Assembly: GCA_030639105.1 (NCBI GenBank) | Contig: DAOWDI010000097.1 | Location: forward strand, 1-7,342 | DNA: 7,342 nucleotides | Source of the DNA: Gammaproteobacteria bacterium | Lineage (GTDB): Bacteria; Pseudomonadota; Gammaproteobacteria; Ga0077536 | Reading direction: 5' to 3' | Shown: positions 1 to 5,392 of the stretch, piece after piece | Numbering within the stretch: the stretch's first letter is position 1 | Layout: the number at the start of each line of letters is the position of its first letter | Notes under the pieces: model-generated | Told to the model about the DNA's origin: nothing | What the model saw: the letters and a program-made list of their open reading frames with translations, nothing else | Database searches by the model: none | Program-made: the position numbers and the translations under genes

Positions 1-60
1 CGCGCTGGACACCTCGGACATCGCCTGAGGATCGGAGTGTTGCAATTGGATCTGGATCAT
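1..60 (-). CDS. Possible N-terminal fragment of an unidentified gene, cut by the window edge
   Basis: An ATG at 58-60 opens a minus-strand frame of 20 codons that stays open to the edge (starts MIQIQLQ, continues HSDPQAMSEVSSA). An AGG lies 7 nt upstream of the ATG, an acceptable ribosome-binding site, and the orientation matches every intact gene in the window. The product is not recognisable from 20 residues. The alternative is that the edge holds the end of a plus-strand gene, since frame 2 reads ALDTSDIA and then TGA at 26-28. The two readings exclude each other, and I only mildly prefer the minus-strand one. Confidence 0.3.
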   Translation of the reverse strand, partial: MIQIQLQHSDPQAMSEVSSA

Positions 61-141
61 GGGTTAACCTGGCAGGTGAAAATTCACGCTCATCAGAACC
101 TTAGCAATTTACATGCCATCGCCATAAATGTCAGATTTCAA

Positions 142-164
142 GGCTTGGGCCGCTTGCCCATGCC
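142..164 (-). terminator. Terminator-like hairpin downstream of tpm
   Basis: Positions 142-150 and 156-164 form a 9-position stem with one T-T mismatch and a 5-nt loop, about 105 bases past the tpm stop. On the minus strand it is followed by TTGAAAT, a poor U-tract. It could end the yaiL-tpm transcript, or it may be only GC-rich structure. Confidence 0.3.
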
Positions 165-191
165 GCCGCCACGGTACGGCACCGCCGCCTG

Positions 192-210
192 CTTGCCGCC
201 TCCCGGCAAG
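192..210 (-). terminator. Perfect 7-bp hairpin downstream of tpm
   Basis: CTTGCCG (192-198) and CGGCAAG (204-210) are exact inverted repeats around a 5-nt loop, about 60 bases beyond the tpm stop codon. No U-tract follows on either strand, so it is not a canonical intrinsic terminator. It may be a 3'-end-stabilising stem or part of a factor-dependent terminator together with the hairpin at 142-164. The rest of 61-268 holds nothing I can support. Confidence 0.3.
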
Positions 211-268
211 TCGACGGCCCCTCTTCTTTGTGGTCACCACGCCGACCATCGGTGCGGCCTCGTCTTAG

Positions 269-901
269 CTATCGCACACACAGTCCGAACACGCTCTCGC
301 TGCCGGCAACACCCTTGACCCGCGCTGCCCCCATACCGAGCAGCGTAAGTTCGCACCAGTTCGCATAAATCTCTTCTACCTCCTCAACCGGCACCGCGAA
401 CGGCGGCGGCGAGAGGGCATCCGGCGGATAACTCAAGGTGATCAGCAGACCAAGCGTTCCCGACCGGCACAGCGTCTGTAGATGCCGAATGTATGAGCGC
501 CGGGATCCGGGCGGCAGGGCGATCAGCGCCGCTCGATCGTAGACGGCCGCAAACCGGCCGAGTACCGCCGCCGTAAGATCGAACACATCACCGCACAGCA
601 GTATATAACCGCCGCCGCGGTAGCGCTTGAACGCCCCGAGTTGGTCACATTCCACGGGTAGATTATTTTCATCAAAAAACGCCTGCGCCGCGATCTCGCT
701 CAACTCGACACCGACCACTTTATGCCCGCGATCTCTGAGCCAGACCATGTCCTTCGACTTTCCGCACAAGGGCACAAACACCGTGGCCGCCGTATCGATC
801 CCGAGCGCGTCCCAATACCGGCAAAGCAGCGGATGGAACACCTCCTCGTGAAATCCAATCTGATTCGACTTCCACTTGTCGTGCCAGAATTTCGGCTCCA
901 T
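269..901 (-). CDS. tpm: Thiopurine S-methyltransferase (TPMT family)
   Basis: A 210-residue cytosolic S-adenosylmethionine-dependent methyltransferase. The family methylates thiols of thiopurines. Bacterial members are also linked to methylation and detoxification of selenium and tellurium oxyanions; which substrate matters here cannot be told. The N-terminus has the family pattern FWHDKW (residues 5-10) followed by GFHE. The SAM-binding motif I is FVPLCGKSKDM (42-52), with the acidic residue of GVELSE at 66 after the second strand. GDVFDL (104-109) and YDRAALIALPP (121-131) are the later conserved blocks. Length is close to the roughly 215-220 residues usual for bacterial TPMT, with a slightly short C-terminus. 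The ATG at 899-901 lies 12 bp after the yaiL stop, with only a weak AGAAG ribosome-binding site, so translation may depend on the upstream gene. The two genes probably share a transcript. Confidence 0.93.
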   Translation of the reverse strand: MEPKFWHDKWKSNQIGFHEEVFHPLLCRYWDALGIDTAATVFVPLCGKSKDMVWLRDRGHKVVGVELSEIAAQAFFDENNLPVECDQLGAFKRYRGGGYILLCGDVFDLTAAVLGRFAAVYDRAALIALPPGSRRSYIRHLQTLCRSGTLGLLITLSYPPDALSPPPFAVPVEEVEEIYANWCELTLLGMGAARVKGVAGSESVFGLCVR

Positions 902-913
902 ACAAATATGCTT

Positions 914-1453
914 CTACCAGGTCAAGTCATCGGGGATCTGGTAATCCACGTAGGCGTCATCGTCGTTCGCCCCCTTGTCATCGGCTGTGTTCAACACCAG
1001 CACCGCCCTTGCATCGCGCTCGGCGATCTTTGCCGCCACCGGGGCCGGAATGAGCACATAGGTCGAGTCCAGCCGTGCGATGGCGAGAAGACCGCCGGCG
1101 AGCCCCGTCTGTTGTTCGCCGCTGACCTGGATCTTCTTGACGATACCCCCATCGCAAAAGCGGTAAGGGATCTCACCATCACGGCGCTCGAGACGATTTC
1201 TCTCGATCAACTGCCGCACCTGGGCCGCGATCGCCTTTTCCTCCAATGCCGTCTGACGTTGGCGGCTGAGCGCCCGATCGCGCTCCGTTTTCTTCGCCTG
1301 GGTCTGTTGTGCCGTGATCGCTACCTCATCCGGTTGCGATGCGCCTCGCGCGCGCTGCTTCGCTTGCTTGTGCTTGGCCTTTTTTATCTTCGTCGCGCGG
1401 TTCTTGTCAACGACGCCGGCCTGTAGCAGTTGGTCCCGCAAAGATTTCGCCAT
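914..1453 (-). CDS. yaiL: YaiL-like DUF2058 nucleoprotein/polysome-associated protein
   Basis: A 179-residue highly charged cytosolic protein, the same length as E. coli YaiL. It begins MAKSLRDQLLQAGVVDK, the hallmark DUF2058 start. Residues about 15-95 are a long Lys/Arg/Gln/Glu-rich, probably coiled-coil helix. Residues about 95-179 form the small C-terminal domain (IPYRFCDGG near 95, then IARLDSTYVLIP near 125-136, and an acidic tail ending in Trp). The family is associated with nucleoprotein or polysome fractions but its biochemical role is unknown. The frame is open further upstream, to 1648. I chose the ATG at 1451-1453 because it matches the family N-terminus and has AGAGGA about 8 nt upstream; the upstream extension is Arg/Pro-rich and runs into repeat sequence. 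tpm follows after 12 bp. I could not find a convincing promoter in 1454-1605. Confidence 0.92.
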   Translation of the reverse strand: MAKSLRDQLLQAGVVDKNRATKIKKAKHKQAKQRARGASQPDEVAITAQQTQAKKTERDRALSRQRQTALEEKAIAAQVRQLIERNRLERRDGEIPYRFCDGGIVKKIQVSGEQQTGLAGGLLAIARLDSTYVLIPAPVAAKIAERDARAVLVLNTADDKGANDDDAYVDYQIPDDLTW

Positions 1454-1605
1454 TAGTTGGTCCTCTACCGACGGATCAGGGATCCATCGTTGGGTCATCG
1501 GGCGGTTCGAGCAGGGAGGCACTTTGGGTAGCACTGCCCGCCAGGTCCGCGGTGCTCGTCTTGTCTTTTGCCTTGGCCAAAATACGACACACTCTTGGGC
1601 ATTGG

Positions 1606-1704
1606 AGTGCAAAATAGTCGCTTTTCTCCTTCCACGCACCGGCCCCAAGATTGATCGATACCATTACGCGAAACACAAGACCAGACCCTATTTTTGCTAT
1701 TTTT
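1606..1704 (-). repeat. Dispersed repeat, copy A (one end only)
   Basis: Read on the minus strand, this segment matches 3694-3790 on the plus strand over about 95 bases at roughly 80-85% identity by eye. GGGTCTGGTCTTGT (minus strand, 1688 to 1675) is identical in both copies, as is the later block AATCTTGGGGCC. Copy A keeps the GGGTCTGGTCTTGT end but lacks the opposite inverted-repeat end seen in copy B. Similarity stops near 1606. It sits immediately beside the transposase remnant at 1707. Both copies contain an ATG-started reading frame (here MVSINLGAGAWKEKSDYF), but the differences fall at all three codon positions, so I read it as a non-coding repeat. Confidence 0.75.
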
Positions 1705-1706
1705 GG

Positions 1707-1922
1707 GCGCGAAAGCTATGGGGTTTTGAGGAATGCGACGCACACAAGCTGTTTCGGCACTTCGTAAAAGGTAAAGGTAGCATCGAGGTTCAAAACGGTA
1801 ATGTTACGGTGGTGTTTCCTCGTCGCACCCATAATCCCATCCTTCGCTCGGTTCCTTGGAAACATCTCCCCAACTCGCTGCCGGCATCAGGCGATACTGC
1901 CCTTAGTCTGCGATTCTCATGA
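1707..1922 (+). pseudogene. C-terminal tail of a probable transposase (remnant)
   Basis: The last 71 codons of a plus-strand frame ending at TGA 1920-1922 read like the end of a real protein. Key blocks are DAHKLFRHF, then GSIEVQNGNVTVVFPRRTHN followed by PILRSVPW and a terminal LSLRF. The pattern of an Arg-Arg-x-His-Asn-Pro-Ile-Leu-Arg-x-Val-Pro-Trp block near the C-terminus is one I associate, from memory, with an insertion-sequence transposase family common in GC-rich gammaproteobacteria; I cannot name the family securely. Upstream the frame runs into repeat copy A and then antisense through yaiL, so the catalytic domain is missing and there is no plausible start. It is an orphan 3' end left by deletion or insertion. 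Confidence 0.55.
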
Positions 1923-1936
1923 TGGGCTATCGCAGA
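1907..1936 (+). terminator. Hairpin spanning the stop codon of the transposase remnant
   Basis: TCTGCGAT (1907-1914) and ATCGCAGA (1929-1936) are perfect 8-bp inverted repeats with a 14-nt loop that contains the TGA. On the plus strand the stem is followed by TATTTTCTTATGTTATT, a loose T-rich tail, so it may be the old terminator of the mobile element. On the minus strand it lies about 100 bases past the cls stop, without a U-tract. The remaining 1937-2039 shows only short palindromes (ATCGCGAT at 1995-2002, and CTGTT/AACAG at 1981-1991). Confidence 0.35.
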
Positions 1937-2039
1937 TATTTTCTTATGTTATTGTGACGGTTAAGCTTCTGCGAAAATCGCTGTTAAACAGAGCATCGCG
2001 ATAAACTGCCGTTGATGAGCCCGGCGAATCGAAACCAGA

Positions 2040-3473
2040 TTACAGCAACGGTCCCAACATCCCGACCGTGTTGTTCCACAAGCGGTGTCCCAGGGACCAG
2101 GCCTCGACGTCTGCCATTTTGACCTCACTCGACATGGCGAGATAATTTTCCTGACGTGCACGCATCGTTGCGGTAAGCGCTTCGTCGTATAGCAGAATAT
2201 TATTCTCGAAATTGAGATCGAAGCTACGACGGTCCATGTTGGCTGAGCCAATCAAGGTTACGTCACCGTCGAGTGTGATCGATTTCGTGTGCAGCAGACC
2301 ACCCACATACTCGTAGATCTTGACGTCGGCTTCGAGAAGATTCCGGTAGTAGCTCCGGCAGGCTGCGGCGACCTCCCTGGAGTCGTTGCGGGCCGGGAAT
2401 ATGATCTTTGTGTCGACGCCCCGTTGCGCGGCGCCGCACAGCGCGGCCTGCATCGACTCATTGGGCACGTAATAGGGTGTGGTTATCGTGAGTTCGCGGC
2501 GGGCAGCATGCATCAGGGTGGCGAAGGTCTCGGGCATCGCGGAGTTGCGTATCGTTGGTCCGGTCGCGATCACCTGGGCGGTGAAGCCAGTACCGGGGGC
2601 CTTGATCGGTGGTTCCAACAGGCTGCGGATATCCTCGTCGACGTAGTTCATCCAGTCGCCGACGAAGACGTGCTGGTTCTGCCGCGCGATCGGTCCCTCG
2701 AAGCGCATCAGCGCGTCCACCCAGGGGGCGTATTTCGGCTTTACGCGGAACTCGGGATCGGCACAGTTCTGGCTTCCGCAGTAGGTTATGCGATCGTCGA
2801 TGACCACGATCTTGCGGTGGTTGCGGAGATCGATCCGCCCGTGCAGCGGACGCAGCAGCGGGTTTCCGATCGGGAGTGCGATGGCCACGTGAACACCCGC
2901 GTTGCGCATCTCCGTCCAGTGTTTCGAACCGATCATGGTGCGCGACCCCAAACCGTCTGCCATCGCGCGGCAGGCCACGCCGCGAGCGGCGGCACGCTTG
3001 AGCGCCTCGGCGACCTTGAGTCCGTTGTTGTCCGCCAGCCAGATGTAGAAGATCAAGTGGATGTGGTCCGCGGCCGCGTCCATGTCGGCGACGATTGCGT
3101 CGATACCCGCGTTGGAATCCGCCGTGAGCAGTGCCGTATTGCCTCCGACCGGCGCGAAGCCGTTGATCGTCTCCCCCATCCGAAACAGAGGAACGTAGCG
3201 ATCCGGGAACTCCGGTCGCAGGTTTATCTCGCTGGCAGCGTCGGGGGAACTCGGCGGCGGAACTCCCGCAAAGATTTTACGCGCCCGGGTAGTGCGTTTG
3301 CGGCCAATGTTGGTTTCTCCCAGCAGAAGGTAGGCGAGGATCCCCACAACAGGCACCACACCGATCACCACGACCCAGGCAACCCGTGAAGCCGGTTCGC
3401 GGTGGGGGCGCAGCACGGCCCGCGCGATCACCGCGAGTTGAATCAGCAACAAACTGATGTACGCCAACGTCAT
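2040..3473 (-). CDS. cls: Cardiolipin synthase (ClsA type, phospholipase D superfamily)
   Basis: A 477-residue membrane enzyme that condenses two phosphatidylglycerol molecules into cardiolipin plus glycerol at the inner membrane. Two N-terminal hydrophobic segments (about 3-20 and 31-51) precede two phospholipase D domains. The first HKD motif is HRKIVVID (H219, K221, D226) with a downstream YCGSQN. The second is HTKSITLD (H395, K397, D402) with IGSANMDRRSF after it. Order, spacing and length match ClsA (E. coli 486 residues), including the C-terminal segment ending WNNTVGMLGPLL. Two in-frame ATGs exist, at 3479 and 3473. I chose 3473 because the GGAG lies 8 nt from it but only 3 nt from the outer one. 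It is monocistronic: the DUF4124 gene upstream is about 430 bp away. Both catalytic motifs are intact, so activity is expected. Confidence 0.96.
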   Translation of the reverse strand: MTLAYISLLLIQLAVIARAVLRPHREPASRVAWVVVIGVVPVVGILAYLLLGETNIGRKRTTRARKIFAGVPPPSSPDAASEINLRPEFPDRYVPLFRMGETINGFAPVGGNTALLTADSNAGIDAIVADMDAAADHIHLIFYIWLADNNGLKVAEALKRAAARGVACRAMADGLGSRTMIGSKHWTEMRNAGVHVAIALPIGNPLLRPLHGRIDLRNHRKIVVIDDRITYCGSQNCADPEFRVKPKYAPWVDALMRFEGPIARQNQHVFVGDWMNYVDEDIRSLLEPPIKAPGTGFTAQVIATGPTIRNSAMPETFATLMHAARRELTITTPYYVPNESMQAALCGAAQRGVDTKIIFPARNDSREVAAACRSYYRNLLEADVKIYEYVGGLLHTKSITLDGDVTLIGSANMDRRSFDLNFENNILLYDEALTATMRARQENYLAMSSEVKMADVEAWSLGHRLWNNTVGMLGPLL

Positions 3474-3510
3474 CCTCATCTCTCCATTCGTTCAACACGC
3501 GTAGCCACAC

Positions 3511-3516
3511 ATCATA
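3511..3516 (-). promoter_or_regulatory. Possible -10 element for cls
   Basis: The minus strand reads TATGAT here, one mismatch from TATAAT, placing a start near 3504 and a leader of about 30 nt before the cls ATG. No good -35 hexamer is visible at 16-18 bp, so this is a weak call. Confidence 0.25.
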
Positions 3517-3693
3517 GCGTACGGCGCGGGGAGACAGTCGACGAACTCCGCGAACAGCGTTGGGCAACGAGAAGGAGCCGCTCACGCGACCCCTCGATTC
3601 GATCATGGTCTGAAAGCGGGATCAATATCTTGCTGCCGCCTCGTACGTCAGGCCCTTGGCCGCGGCCTGCCGGCGCACGGTGCTGTAGATTTC

Positions 3694-3823
3694 AAAATAG
3701 AAATAGGGGTCTGGTCTTGTGTTTTGCATCATGGCATCTGTCAATCTTGGGGCCAGTGCATGGAAGGAGAACGGTGACTATTTTGTACTATCTGAAATAT
3801 ATGCGCGATACAAGACCTGACCC
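3694..3823 (+). repeat. Dispersed repeat, copy B: miniature inverted-repeat element
   Basis: This is the more complete copy of the repeat also found inverted at 1606-1704. Its core runs from GGGTCTGGTCTTGT (3707-3720) to ACAAGACCTGACCC (3810-3823); these ends are inverted repeats of each other, 13 of 14 matching, bounding a 117-bp unit. Between them is a 29-codon frame (3731-3820, starts MASVNLGASAWKENGDYF) whose TGA falls inside the right inverted repeat. There is no transposase, so if it ever moved it did so in trans. Similar GTCAGGTCTTG-type sequences are, from memory, common dispersed elements in gammaproteobacterial intergenic DNA. The element lies between cls and the DUF4124 gene and interrupts neither. 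The rest of the 3474-3903 gap holds the weak cls promoter signal and a 35-codon minus-strand frame (3622-3729). Confidence 0.7.
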
Positions 3824-3858
3824 TTTAGATCCAGTCATAGCGGGCACTGCCGCCAGCG

Positions 3859-3886
3859 GCGGGAGCGCTTTGTCGAACGCCCCCGC
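3859..3886 (-). terminator. Stem-loop after the DUF4124 gene
   Basis: On the minus strand GCGGGGGCG (3886 to 3878) pairs with CGCTCCCGC (3867 to 3859) over 9 positions around a 10-nt loop. The one non-Watson-Crick position is a G-U pair in RNA from this strand only (A-C on the other), which favours a minus-strand transcript. It starts 18 bases past the DUF4124 stop. No U-tract follows, so termination would be factor-assisted or the stem protects the 3' end. Confidence 0.4.
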
Positions 3887-3903
3887 GCAAAACCATCAAA
3901 GCC

Positions 3904-4383
3904 TCACTCGGCGCAGTTCTTCTTGATCCGCAGCTGCGTGCTGTCGATCAGCGCCTGTCGCTGAATGCTGTCGAGGCGGGTAGTGGAACCATCAGCATGC
4001 TCCACCACGGCGCGGTCCACCCAGTTCTGCAACTTCAACATCAGATGCCGGTCTTTGGTGCAGGCTTGCGCTCGTTCGGCGGCTCCCGCCGCCTCCTCGG
4101 CATTTGCGTCCGCCTGCTCGGTCTTTTGCTCCGCCACCTGCTCCGGCGCCAGACCGGCCTCGTGAACGAGTTTGTTCATCTTATCCTGGGCCGCCTGCTT
4201 TTCCTCAGGCGTCCTGGCGTCGTGCGCGATCCGGACCTGGTCCGCCTGCACACCAGGTGGATGCTCCTGGCCGAAATGGACCTGACCGTTCGCATCGGTC
4301 CATTTATAAATGTCGCTGGCAGAAGCCGCAACCGCGACAAAAATGGCCGAACTGATTAGGAGCTTTAGGAATTTGGTGGTCAT
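3904..4383 (-). CDS. Exported DUF4124-domain protein
   Basis: A 159-residue probable periplasmic protein of unknown function. Residues 1-22 form a signal peptide: a short basic N-terminus (MTTKFLK), a hydrophobic core (LLISSAIFVAVAA) and an Ala-Ser-Ala site before Asp24. Directly after it is the DUF4124 signature IYKWTDANGQVHFG (25-38), a small beta-sheet unit common in proteobacterial envelope proteins. Residues about 58-107 are a Gln/Glu/Ala-rich, probably coiled-coil helix. The C-terminal part contains the only two cysteines (C108 and C157), which could form a disulfide in the periplasm. An in-frame ATG exists at 4404, but I chose 4383 because AAGGA lies 6 nt upstream and the signal peptide then begins correctly. 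No neighbour is functionally linked. Confidence 0.85.
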   Translation of the reverse strand: MTTKFLKLLISSAIFVAVAASASDIYKWTDANGQVHFGQEHPPGVQADQVRIAHDARTPEEKQAAQDKMNKLVHEAGLAPEQVAEQKTEQADANAEEAAGAAERAQACTKDRHLMLKLQNWVDRAVVEHADGSTTRLDSIQRQALIDSTQLRIKKNCAE

Positions 4384-4406
4384 GATGGATCCTTGCTGAT
4401 TCACAT

Positions 4407-4435
4407 ATCTTTTTCAGATTAGTGCTAGGTGCCAA
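4407..4435 (-). promoter_or_regulatory. Weak promoter candidate for the DUF4124 gene
   Basis: The minus strand has TTGGCA (4435-4430) and, 17 bp later, AAAGAT (4412-4407), imperfect -35 and -10 hexamers. A start near 4400 would leave a leader of about 17 nt holding the AAGGA site, which agrees with the ATG at 4383 rather than 4404. Confidence 0.22.
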
Positions 4436-4469
4436 CGCCGTTAGTGTACCTTCACAACCCTTAACGGCG
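4436..4469. repeat. Inverted repeat between vapC and the DUF4124 gene
   Basis: CGCCGTTA (4436-4443) and TAACGGCG (4462-4469) are exact 8-bp inverted repeats separated by 18 bp. They sit about 55 bases past the vapC stop and just upstream of the putative -35 of the DUF4124 gene. The element could be a protein-binding site or a weak terminator stem; the long loop and lack of a U-tract make the latter less likely. Confidence 0.35.
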
Positions 4470-4521
4470 GCTTAACGCAACGTCGGACGTCAGACTTGGT
4501 TAACATTTATGGCATTCATGG

Positions 4522-4911
4522 TTACAGACGTTTTTCCGCAATGGCTGCAAGAGCCCGATCAAATGTCATCAATTTCTGGGTTCCACGTCGTCGGCAACTT
4601 GCCAGATGGGAAAGATCTCTACCACCAAGCTGCGGAAACTGATCATACAATTGCCGAGCCAACTCCACATCCTCAAATTCTAACGGCCATACATCTACGA
4701 CCAGTCGAGAGATCAATTCCATCGCAGAATCGAGAGTCTTTATTCTGTTCACGGGCAAGTATGCATGCAAGAGTTCCTGCACCACTTCAGCCGAGGTATA
4801 GAGTGCCATCTTGGTTTCCAGTGCACTAGAGAAAAAACTCCGCGCTTCCGCCCGCAAGGGGTGTCTTCTCCCCACCGCATACATAAACACATTGGTATCA
4901 ACAAATATCAT
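4522..4911 (-). CDS. vapC: PIN-domain ribonuclease toxin (VapC family)
   Basis: A 129-residue single-domain PIN protein. VapC toxins are Mg/Mn-dependent endoribonucleases that cut tRNA or rRNA and stop translation until bound by their antitoxin. The acidic active-site set is present: D5 in IFVDTNVFMYA, E46 in AEVVQELLHAY, D99 in GGRDLSHLA and D118 in LMTFDRAL. The size is typical of the family. The frame is open 19 codons further upstream, but that extension lies inside the antitoxin gene. The ATG at 4909-4911 gives the canonical PIN start and has GAGGG about 10 nt upstream. It overlaps the antitoxin TGA as ATGA, implying translational coupling. All catalytic residues are intact, so it is probably active. 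Its RNA target cannot be predicted from this sequence. Confidence 0.92.
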   Translation of the reverse strand: MIFVDTNVFMYAVGRRHPLRAEARSFFSSALETKMALYTSAEVVQELLHAYLPVNRIKTLDSAMELISRLVVDVWPLEFEDVELARQLYDQFPQLGGRDLSHLASCRRRGTQKLMTFDRALAAIAEKRL

Positions 4912-5183
4912 GTATCTGTCGACCCTCTTCTTTTGGATTGATTTATCACCGAAAGGTGCTCTTGCCAATCGGGCTCCGGGCCATCTTCCTCGACCTCATC
5001 GCAAGCTCCAAAAAAAGCTGCAAGTTCGCTAGACGATGCAAAACCGGACTTGTCGTTGGCAGCCTCTACTCGCGCTTTCGCCGCTAATCTCAACCATTCA
5101 CTGAGCGACAAATTTTCCTTTTTTGCCTCATGGACGAATCGATCACGATCACTGTCTGGCAGGACTAACTGGATTCTGGCCAT
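4908..5183 (-). CDS. vapB: Ribbon-helix-helix antitoxin (VapB-like)
   Basis: A 91-residue antitoxin partnered with the downstream PIN toxin. Residues about 3-36 form a ribbon-helix-helix DNA-binding fold: a beta strand ARIQLVLPD, then a helix DRDRFVHEAKKENL, and a second helix starting at LSLSEWLRLAAKA. Residues about 50-75 are acidic (SSELAAFFGACDEVEED and following). The end, from PDWQEHL to the basic SKRRGSTDT, is the likely toxin-neutralising tail that wraps the PIN active site. The start has AGAGG 7 nt upstream. As in other type II systems, antitoxin is first and the complex should repress its own promoter; the inverted repeat at 5225-5263 is the obvious operator. Naming it vapB follows from the PIN partner; the fold, not the name, is what the sequence shows. 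Confidence 0.88.
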   Translation of the reverse strand: MARIQLVLPDSDRDRFVHEAKKENLSLSEWLRLAAKARVEAANDKSGFASSSELAAFFGACDEVEEDGPEPDWQEHLSVINQSKRRGSTDT

Positions 5184-5227
5184 CTTTTAACCTCTTCTCA
5201 CGCATTGTGGAGATTATGCTAACCTAT

Positions 5228-5256
5228 ATTTTACACATAATATTTGCGTATGTGTA
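5228..5256 (-). promoter_or_regulatory. Promoter of the vapBC operon
   Basis: On the minus strand TACACA (5256-5251) and TAAAAT (5233-5228) are separated by exactly 17 bp. They match four of six -35 and five of six -10 consensus bases. The start would fall near 5221, giving a leader of about 37 nt. Each hexamer lies in one arm of the inverted repeat, so a repressor bound there would block RNA polymerase. Confidence 0.5.
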
Positions 5257-5260
5257 TAAT
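5232..5260 (+). promoter_or_regulatory. Mirror-image promoter on the opposite strand
   Basis: Because of the palindrome, the plus strand also carries TACACA (5232-5237) and, 17 bp later, a perfect TATAAT (5255-5260). It points away from vapBC, toward the 3' end of the phosphatase gene. No convincing protein gene lies downstream on this strand, so any product would be a short or antisense RNA. It may be only a consequence of operator symmetry. Confidence 0.4.
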
Positions 5261-5392
5261 ATATATGTATAAATGAGAATGTTCTAATAGGGAAAACGCT
5301 CAGATTCTTATGAATAGCAACTATGGCGACTTCAGGTTTACTACCGAACTTAACCGGCGGCTATCGGGCGGCACCTATTCCGCGATATCCGA

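Larger units (their letters stand above)
5225..5263. promoter_or_regulatory. Palindromic operator of the vapBC operon
   Basis: Two 15-bp arms, 5225-5239 and 5249-5263, are inverted repeats matching at 14 of 15 positions around a 9-bp centre. The perfect inner part is TACACATA / TATGTGTA. It lies about 40-80 bp upstream of the antitoxin ATG in an AT-rich island unlike the flanking DNA. A dimeric ribbon-helix-helix protein binding such a site is the normal autoregulation arrangement; the binding itself is inferred. Confidence 0.65.

Noticed and set aside
192..240. CRISPR-like or attachment-site reading of the palindromes at 192-210 and 230-240
   Set aside because: Single short palindromes with no repeat-spacer periodicity, no tRNA and no integrase nearby.
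37..318. Plus-strand 93-codon open frame from a GTG at 37
   Set aside because: Its second half is antisense to tpm, the product is Pro/His/Arg-rich without family features, and there is no good ribosome-binding site.
1454..1648. In-frame N-terminal extension of the yaiL protein
   Set aside because: The extension is Arg/Pro-rich, runs into repeat copy A, and the ATG at 1453 has both a good ribosome-binding site and the exact family N-terminus.
2289..3389. Plus-strand 366-codon frame opposite cls
   Set aside because: It is the antisense shadow of a clear cardiolipin synthase gene in GC-rich DNA, with a Gly/Val/His/Arg-rich product typical of such shadows.
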